The notes under the pieces were generated by a model that saw only the letters and a program-made list of their open reading frames with translations, made no database searches and was not told where the DNA came from. Made by a program: the position numbers and the translations under genes. Source: an uncultured Bacilli bacterium (lineage in GTDB: Bacteria > Bacillota_I > Bacilli_A > RFN20 > CAG-631). From it: DNA of 7,121 nucleotides. Positions 1-5,974 of the stretch are shown here, piece by piece (position 1 is the first letter of the stretch; the number at the start of each line of letters is the position of its first letter). The stretch lies in NCBI GenBank assembly GCA_934202505.1, contig CAKPXW010000091.1, positions 1 to 7,121 on the forward strand, given 5' to 3'.

Positions 1-3000
1 CGAATAATACAGATAGTGTATTACATTATTATTATAAATTAAGTTTTACATCAGAAAATGATTTACAAAATGCCATTTTAGTTTCTTATAATGGTAATTT
101 TGAAAAAACTTTAAATATGTTTACTACTACTAATAATACTATAGAAAATCAATATGCTTTTATAGGTAAAGGACAAACAATCATAGATACATTAGATTTT
201 GAATTACATCAAGCAATTATTGGCTCAATACTTGATAAAACAAACATAAATATAAATGTTGAAGTATATACATTATCAGCAAATTATCTAGATTATATGT
301 ATGTAAATAATGAAGATGAACTAAAGGCTGCAATTAATGATGTAAATAGTAATTTACTTACAAGTAATAATATTCCAACTATTGTATTATTAAATAATAT
401 TTTACTAAATGACACTTATACTTTACAAAATGAATGTAATTTAGTTTTAAATGATAATTCAATTACTGGAAATATTATTTTAAATTCTTCTAAGGCTATT
501 CTAAACATTATTGGCGATAATCCAAATAAAATTTCTTCATTTAATCTTACTCTTACAAAATATAATGAAGAAAGAGCTTGCGAATTATTAAAAGAAAAAT
601 TAACTGAAAAATTAAAAAATGGAATTATTTCTGAAAATAGTATCGTAGACTTAACTGGCACTTTAAAACCATATAATTCACTTATTAAAAAAGTAGGAAC
701 AGATTATGATTATTTAGAAAATGATACTTTAGTTGCTTATAAATTGGATAATTTAAAGGTTGGAACTATTCAAGTTGGTACTTTAAATATTGAATTTAAT
801 ATTTATAGCGCTATTGCTAATATTGACAAATATTTAACGCATATTCCAAACAATGGTGAAATTACTACAACAGATATTTATCTTCCACGAAATATTGCTA
901 AAGAAAATGCCACAATTGAATGGACAAGTTTAAATCCATCTTTAATGAATGATAATGGAAAAATCACAACTAATTATGCTGATGTTGAAGATGTGACAAT
1001 ACTTGCAAAAATTAAAGTTAATGATACTATCTATACAAAAACATTTACTTTTAAACTATCAGTACATAATAATGAAATTAACTTTAATAATTTAGTAAGT
1101 GAAATAAGCCCACTTGTTATCTACAATTCTTATGATGGTACAAATCAAGATAAATCTTTCTATTATTTACCTGTTGTTGATGAAAATAGCATATATGATT
1201 ATCGTAAAAGTTATACTACTCCTATAGAAGACTATTCTTATTCTTGGAATGCATATCGTGATATTATGCTTACTAAAATCGAGTATTCTTTAATAAAAGA
1301 TGATAACGGTAATGAAGTTTATGATTATATTAAACTTCAAGGCGATAATGCTGTTTACTTAAATGGAGACACCTTAAATACTTATGCTCAAGTTTTAGTT
1401 ACTGGATATTTTAATACTGGTGAGCATTATTCAACAGCTTTAAATATTATTATTGCTGTTGGTACTGAAACAGAAATACTAGAACCTGCTTTTAAAAATG
1501 TTCAACAATATTTAGATGATGTTGATATTTTATATAATATAATTTCTTCACGTATTGATAATGGTATGGCTAATGAAAAAGCTTCATTTAGACTTCCAAG
1601 TTATTTTAAAAATGATCCAAATGAATTTGAAATAACTTATTCTATTCCTACAAATTCTGAAGATATAATTAGTTCAATAGAAAAAGTTGTTGATGGCTCT
1701 AATTTTTATGAAATCACACTAGATCCTACAAAATTTACGAAAACTGAAAGTACTATTTCTCTTGAAGTAACAGTTACATTTAACAATAGAATTACTAAAA
1801 CACGTAATGTATATTTTATAGTTCCAGCCATTTTAAATACAAGTGATATAGGAAATGCTAGTTTATTTAATACAATCAAATACCAAGTATTTAAATCTTT
1901 ACCTGAAAATGAAAAATTAAATGCTAGTGGCTTTGTAGAAAATGGTAGTGTTATTACTAATAATACTCCTGATTACATTTTAATTAGAGATATTGTTGGC
2001 GATGAAAATTATAAAAAAGATTATATTAAAAGCTATAATGAAGATAATGGCTATCTTGCAAAACTTGGTTATAAAGAAGCAAACTACGCTACTCCTATAG
2101 ATGAATTAAAATTCTATATAAATGATGTAAATAATGCATCATTATCTACAGATAGTTTAACATTTGACTTTACAAGATTAATTTCTTGGGCTACAGGTAC
2201 TCAACAAATTAAAGTTAGCGCATTAAATCTATCTTCTACAAGTGGAATTAGTTCTTTATTGGATACAGTTTCAGATGGTAAAGAATATCTAACAGATGCT
2301 GAAATTAATGTTTTAAAAACATATTACACGACAGCAACAGGAAAATCTGATTGGGATACAATTTGGAATCAAGTTTCAGAAAAAGCCCCAGGATATGTAT
2401 TTACTGACACTACTAATTTAAATAATACAATTAAGGATATAATTCAAAACGTTGTTACACAAAATGCTAGTGAATTTTATTTTAAATATGTCGAAGTTTT
2501 ACAAGTTGTATTAAATGAAAAAGACCATCGTGAAAATTATAATGGAACAACTTTATATTTTCCAAACTTTGGTATTATTGGTTCTTATACTTGGCAAATA
2601 AATACTACTTCTACAAGATATACTACTGCTTTTACAGATGCTAAGGGACAAGTTTGGAAATATGTATCTTCTAATATGGCTAATACGGATAAATATCTTG
2701 AAGATGAAACAGAATACATTTCAGAAATAGAACTTGAAATTATGAAAGTTTTCTGGATCAATGGTTTAATGAATACTAATTATGTTCCAAATTATAGGAA
2801 TAATTTGAATAATATTTATAAAAAGCAAAAAGAAATAGTTGATGCTATAGATGCTTCTGTTACTTGGCCTGTTTATTTTACAAGTGATGGTATTGGAAAG
2901 CTTATTAATTATTTCTATGATGCTAAAGATATAAAAGTTGGTACTGTTTCTGGATATAATGCTTATGCTAAAAATAGTATTCCAACAATTACAAATCTTG

Positions 3001-5873
3001 ATAGTTTAAATTCTATTATGAATTATTTTCCTAGTTTAACAAGTATTACAGTTGAAGGAACTAGTGGAAATTCAAATACAGAAGTTTTAGCAGCATTTTT
3101 AGAAACTGAATCTTTAAATGGTTTCTTTAATAGATTAACTAACCAAAATAAACAATTAATTAATCTTACTATGAAATATTGTGCTTATGATTATGTAAAC
3201 TTTGATATTTCAAATATTAAACAATTAAGTAAACTTCAAACTATTAATATTTCACATAATGAAGGACTTAGCAATGTTTCTTATCTTGTAAATGTTAGTA
3301 GTGATAATTACACTGATGTCAATTTCCAACATATTGGAACTCAATATGAATTCTTAGAATATACTATTAGAAGTTTATCTTCAGTAAAATGTAAGGTAAG
3401 TTATACTGATGATGATAATAATGATTTATCTACAAATCAAGTATTTACAAGTAATAAAGCACTTACATATTTAAATGAATTTGATAAACTAATTTCTGAA
3501 AATATGTACTTGATTGATAAAGTGTATGGTGCTGATACTACTAATGTTTATTGGCGTATTGAATCTGGAAATGCTATAGAGGATGCTACTACTGCTGGAA
3601 GATATACTGAAATTGATTCAGTAAATAAAATGAATCAATTTGTTTCTCCGTATTATTATTGTACATCTGACTTTATTTTTGATGGTGTAACATTTAAGAA
3701 AGGCTATGTTTATAAAATATCTCCTTCAGGAACATCAATTAGTATAGAACAATGCAATGATGAAAATGGAAATGATATGATATCTGATAAAGTTAATTCT
3801 ATTGATGATAATGAATTAAAAAAATATATTGATGAAAATGGAATAATGAATAATGGTGAAATAATTCAATTACCAGATAATCAAAAGCATATTACGACAA
3901 AACTAGAATCTCAAAATGAAGCCATTTCTCAATCAACAAATGTTATTTTTACATCTTCGGCAACTAATTATGATATTATTTTTAATTGTTTTAGATTATA
4001 TTCAAATTTGCCTGAAACTAGATGGAGATATTCTGATTTTTATCTTAGTGCAAATGGTACATCATTAACAGTAACTACTACAGTAGATGATAATTCTAAT
4101 TTTTGTTTATTAACTGATGATCAAGCAAAAAAATTGGTTAATGGTACATTTACAAGTAATGATATTAAAAATGGAGCAATTTATTTAGGAGAATCAAGTT
4201 TTCCAAATAATGCAACTTTGAATTCTGGAAGTTCTTATTATATTTACTTTCCATATTCAAAAATGTTTTTATCGTTAACAAATAATAATATTTCATTGAA
4301 TACAAATTATTCTAATATGTTCAAAATATATTATAGTAATGCTTATTACATTTATGATGCTGAAAATACTTCTTCATTGACCAATACTAGTTTTATTAAA
4401 TATGAGTCTACAAGTAATCTATGGTATAATAGTTATTATATAAGTTACTCGACTGGTGTTAATAATGGATTTAGTGATATTAAAGAAATAAGCTATTCCA
4501 ACAAAGAAAATAGTGCAACTATTTGTCCTTCTTCCTTTACTCTTTTCCAAAATGATGATACAGTAATTGAAAAGATGAATGGCGTTTATGAATTTGGATA
4601 TGATATAGTTGATTTAACTCAAGTTAATAATTTCAAAGAAGAATATTTTACTGATTTTTTTGGATATTATAATACAAAATATTTTTATTACAATAATTGT
4701 ATTTATAAAATTGAATATGAATATTTGAATTTTGATAATAAAAGTAGAACGTATTATTACACTGAAAAGATTTCTACATATAAATTTTATTACAAATTAA
4801 GTATCAATGATTCAAAACATTATATTGATAATTTTGATGTGTATAAATATTCCTATTCAATAGATGGAACAAATTACATATCAGATGTTGTCCCTAGAAA
4901 TGTACAAGAAACATCTAATACAATTTATTCAGAAGATTGGTCTAGTTTTGATTATGATACATGGAATACTAATTTTATAAATAATAATTCTTTTGATTTA
5001 ACAAAATTATCAACAAACAAAAAGAATTACATTTCTCATATTACAGAAGTAAATGATTCCTCAAAACTTCAAGAAAAAAAAGAATTAATTCAGAAAGTTA
5101 AAAGTGGTTATTATGATACAACTTATTATCGTTATGTTGGTTCAACTGGATCAGAATCTTTATATAAACAAAGTACAAATGCCATTACATCTTTAACATA
5201 TAGAAATGGTTATGGCTATAAACTTGATATAACTAATAATGAATTAGTTTGGACTCAATATGGGACAGGAACATTGTCTCAACCATCTGCTACATCTCAA
5301 ACATTAGATTCCATACTAGATGAAGCAAATACACATTTAAATGATAGTCAATTTGGTTATTATTATGGTAGATATTATGCTTATAGTGGAAATACTATGA
5401 TAACTGCAAATGGTAATTTATATGAAAAACAACACATATATAGATTAATGCTAAATTCTACAAATACAGCATTTGAATTTGTAGATGTTGATACTTATTC
5501 TATAAAAACAAATGCTAAAACTGCACTACTTGAAATTGTTTATGGAACAATTGGTAAGGATAATGTCGGAGATATTTATTATATTCAAAATGGTGGAGAT
5601 ACGTACACCGCAGGATTTTATAAACTAACTTATAATGCTGATTCAAATTCATATGGATTAATGAAATTTACGGATATTGAGTATGATTATACTTCATTAA
5701 AATTTGAAAATAAAAGAATTTATAACAATAAGAATAATTACCTTGGACAGAATGATAATAACACCAATTATGGTGGAACAGGTGGCAGTTTTGAAGTTGT
5801 TATTTCAGCTTTTGTTAGAGATGAAAATGGTAATATAATTACTAGAAAATTTAAAGTAACTGTAACAGGTTAA
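1..5873 (+). CDS. Giant secreted modular surface protein (Ig-like/LRR), 5'-partial
   Basis: The frame is open from codon 3-5 to the TAA at 5871-5873, so at least 1,956 residues are present and the start is upstream. The ATG at 117 is internal: no Shine-Dalgarno precedes it and 38 sense codons run before it. Numbering from base 3, I see: residues 1-100, a beta-rich TasA/camelysin-like region; 101-200, a beta-helix-like stretch (NEDELKAAI, then LNDNSI); about 266-358, a bacterial Ig-like domain (WTSLNPS, NGKITT, then TFTFKLSV); about 363-490 and 493-610, two further beta domains; 611-990, a mixed region with helices; about 995-1112, leucine-rich repeats; the rest Tyr/Asn/Ser-rich with degenerate repeats. 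No enzyme active site is recognisable. It ends RKFKVTVTG with no LPXTG or membrane segment, so attachment is not explained. An adhesin or extracellular matrix role is inference. It is followed 20 bases later by a paralogue-like gene. Confidence 0.9.
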   Translation, partial: NNTDSVLHYYYKLSFTSENDLQNAILVSYNGNFEKTLNMFTTTNNTIENQYAFIGKGQTIIDTLDFELHQAIIGSILDKTNININVEVYTLSANYLDYMYVNNEDELKAAINDVNSNLLTSNNIPTIVLLNNILLNDTYTLQNECNLVLNDNSITGNIILNSSKAILNIIGDNPNKISSFNLTLTKYNEERACELLKEKLTEKLKNGIISENSIVDLTGTLKPYNSLIKKVGTDYDYLENDTLVAYKLDNLKVGTIQVGTLNIEFNIYSAIANIDKYLTHIPNNGEITTTDIYLPRNIAKENATIEWTSLNPSLMNDNGKITTNYADVEDVTILAKIKVNDTIYTKTFTFKLSVHNNEINFNNLVSEISPLVIYNSYDGTNQDKSFYYLPVVDENSIYDYRKSYTTPIEDYSYSWNAYRDIMLTKIEYSLIKDDNGNEVYDYIKLQGDNAVYLNGDTLNTYAQVLVTGYFNTGEHYSTALNIIIAVGTETEILEPAFKNVQQYLDDVDILYNIISSRIDNGMANEKASFRLPSYFKNDPNEFEITYSIPTNSEDIISSIEKVVDGSNFYEITLDPTKFTKTESTISLEVTVTFNNRITKTRNVYFIVPAILNTSDIGNASLFNTIKYQVFKSLPENEKLNASGFVENGSVITNNTPDYILIRDIVGDENYKKDYIKSYNEDNGYLAKLGYKEANYATPIDELKFYINDVNNASLSTDSLTFDFTRLISWATGTQQIKVSALNLSSTSGISSLLDTVSDGKEYLTDAEINVLKTYYTTATGKSDWDTIWNQVSEKAPGYVFTDTTNLNNTIKDIIQNVVTQNASEFYFKYVEVLQVVLNEKDHRENYNGTTLYFPNFGIIGSYTWQINTTSTRYTTAFTDAKGQVWKYVSSNMANTDKYLEDETEYISEIELEIMKVFWINGLMNTNYVPNYRNNLNNIYKKQKEIVDAIDASVTWPVYFTSDGIGKLINYFYDAKDIKVGTVSGYNAYAKNSIPTITNLDSLNSIMNYFPSLTSITVEGTSGNSNTEVLAAFLETESLNGFFNRLTNQNKQLINLTMKYCAYDYVNFDISNIKQLSKLQTINISHNEGLSNVSYLVNVSSDNYTDVNFQHIGTQYEFLEYTIRSLSSVKCKVSYTDDDNNDLSTNQVFTSNKALTYLNEFDKLISENMYLIDKVYGADTTNVYWRIESGNAIEDATTAGRYTEIDSVNKMNQFVSPYYYCTSDFIFDGVTFKKGYVYKISPSGTSISIEQCNDENGNDMISDKVNSIDDNELKKYIDENGIMNNGEIIQLPDNQKHITTKLESQNEAISQSTNVIFTSSATNYDIIFNCFRLYSNLPETRWRYSDFYLSANGTSLTVTTTVDDNSNFCLLTDDQAKKLVNGTFTSNDIKNGAIYLGESSFPNNATLNSGSSYYIYFPYSKMFLSLTNNNISLNTNYSNMFKIYYSNAYYIYDAENTSSLTNTSFIKYESTSNLWYNSYYISYSTGVNNGFSDIKEISYSNKENSATICPSSFTLFQNDDTVIEKMNGVYEFGYDIVDLTQVNNFKEEYFTDFFGYYNTKYFYYNNCIYKIEYEYLNFDNKSRTYYYTEKISTYKFYYKLSINDSKHYIDNFDVYKYSYSIDGTNYISDVVPRNVQETSNTIYSEDWSSFDYDTWNTNFINNNSFDLTKLSTNKKNYISHITEVNDSSKLQEKKELIQKVKSGYYDTTYYRYVGSTGSESLYKQSTNAITSLTYRNGYGYKLDITNNELVWTQYGTGTLSQPSATSQTLDSILDEANTHLNDSQFGYYYGRYYAYSGNTMITANGNLYEKQHIYRLMLNSTNTAFEFVDVDTYSIKTNAKTALLEIVYGTIGKDNVGDIYYIQNGGDTYTAGFYKLTYNADSNSYGLMKFTDIEYDYTSLKFENKRIYNNKNNYLGQNDNNTNYGGTGGSFEVVISAFVRDENGNIITRKFKVTVTG
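3..302 (+). other. TasA/camelysin-like N-terminal beta region (tentative)
   Basis: The visible beginning of the giant protein alternates short hydrophobic beta strands: YYYKLSFTS, then NAILVSYNG, then a stretch around TIIDTLDFELHQ, then NININVEVYTLSANY just before the NEDELKAAI segment. This resembles the layout of SipW-dependent TasA/camelysin-type domains, where a polar beta-sandwich follows directly after the signal peptide. The downstream gene has a signal peptide of that class, which supports the reading. No diagnostic residue fixes the family, so another beta-sandwich is possible. Confidence 0.35.
303..560 (+). other. Beta-helix-like segment of the giant protein
   Basis: The segment begins with a helix-like NEDELKAAI. 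This is followed by a strand with IVLLNNILLND, a polar strand with NLVLNDNSITGNIILN, then LNIIGDNP. The order 'helix, I-x-L-x-x-D-I-x-L, L-N-x-x-x-I' is typical of the first rungs of parallel beta-helix proteins and matches the same position in the downstream gene, where the motif is the more canonical DLNGHTLDLNN. Only a few rungs are visible. The assignment rests on pattern and on the parallel with the second gene. Confidence 0.4.
800..1080 (+). other. Bacterial Ig-like domain (atypical Ig, aBig_2-like)
   Basis: The segment shows the usual order of these domains: a first strand TTTDIYLPRNI, a central strand with the Trp (codon 921-923) in IEWTSLNPSLM, the turn NDNGKITTNY, a strand VTILAKIKVND, and a last strand TFTFKLSVHNN. 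The W-x-S-x-N-P-S followed by G-K-I/V is the family hallmark. Such domains act as spacers or adhesive modules in secreted proteins of Firmicutes. The two beta domains that follow to about 1830 are more divergent and may be the same fold. Confidence 0.65.
1090..1835 (+). other. Two further divergent beta (Ig-like) domains
   Basis: The first (about 1090-1475) contains SYTTPIEDYSYSW and ends with a strand LNIIIAVGTE. The second (about 1480-1835) starts with a short helix (NVQQYLDDVD), then FRLPSYF, FEITYSIPT, ISLEVTVTF, and ends VYFIVPAIL. Their order after the Ig-like domain is repeated in the downstream gene: Ig-like, then helix KSYLSDLL, then ASIAYSYKT. No diagnostic residues fix the family, so the Ig-like fold is inferred from strand pattern and position. 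Confidence 0.4.
2985..3340 (+). repeat. Short leucine-rich-repeat patch
   Basis: Three or four degenerate LRR units are visible in translation: LDSLNSIMNYFPSLTSITVEG, then KQLINLTMKYCAY, then ISNIKQLSKLQTINISHN, then LSNVSYLVN. The L-x-x-L-x-x-L-x-I-x-x-N spacing, with N as the last conserved position, is that of bacterial surface LRRs of the internalin kind. The patch is too short to form a large solenoid alone and sits between a helical region and the Tyr-rich C-terminal half. It may be a protein- or glycan-binding site; the binding partner cannot be read from sequence. Confidence 0.6.
3633..5690 (+). repeat. Degenerate Tyr-rich repeats in the C-terminal half
   Basis: At least five places share the pattern 'G/S-x-YY ... 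(T)Y/F ... G-x-x-YK-L/I ... polar strand'. They lie near 3633-3725 (SPYYYC, then GYVYKIS), 4640-4738 (FGYYNTKYFYY, then YKIEYEY), 5100-5263 (GYYDTTYYRYV, then GYGYKLDI), 5346-5503 (FGYYYGRYYAY, then HIYRLML) and 5565-5690 (GDIYYIQNGGDTY, then GFYKLTY). They are not copies at nucleotide level, so they are old and diverged. They look like repeated small beta units, possibly glycan-binding or wall-binding, but I do not recognise a named family. Confidence 0.5.
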
Positions 5874-5878
5874 AAAAG

Positions 5879-5886
5879 AAAGGAGG
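5879..5886 (+). promoter_or_regulatory. Shine-Dalgarno site for the second gene
   Basis: AAAGGAGG lies 7 bases before the ATG at 5894 and is a near-perfect anti-16S match. It fixes the start of the second gene. The 20-base gap between the genes has no hairpin terminator and no room for a promoter, so the two genes are probably cotranscribed. Confidence 0.93.
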
Positions 5887-5893
5887 AAACTTT

Positions 5894-5974
5894 ATGAATA
5901 AGAAAAAAATATTTGCTCTTGCAAGTTGTATAGGACTTAGTAGTTCGCTAGCTCTTGTTGGAATTACTTATGCT
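5894..5974 (+). other. Signal peptide, SipW/TasA-like
   Basis: There are three lysines at residues 3-5, a hydrophobic run from about residue 6 to 24, and the ending GITYA followed by YFEKNF. Strand-forming TYAYF directly after the core is the pattern seen in TasA/camelysin-type proteins, which are cut by the SipW signal peptidase. Cleavage after A27 is predicted by eye. A lipobox-like LASC at residues 9-12 is present but lies too early in the core to be preferred. Confidence 0.7.

Noticed and set aside
117..119. ATG at 117 as the start of the giant gene
   Set aside because: The frame is open to the window edge, the 38 upstream codons continue the same beta-rich protein pattern, there is no Shine-Dalgarno before 117, and no signal peptide follows it.
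416..661. An 81-codon reading frame on the minus strand
   Set aside because: It lies fully inside the giant plus-strand gene, lacks a ribosome site and family features, and is what AT-rich coding DNA gives by chance on the opposite strand.
5874..5893. A terminator or promoter between the two genes
   Set aside because: The 20-base gap holds only the A-rich ribosome site region and no inverted repeat or -10/-35 pair.
5918..5929. Lipobox LASC at residues 9-12 of the second protein (lipoprotein)
   Set aside because: The Cys falls only six hydrophobic residues after the lysines, and most of the hydrophobic core follows it, ending at TYA-YF. A normal or SipW-type cut fits better, though a lipoprotein is not excluded.
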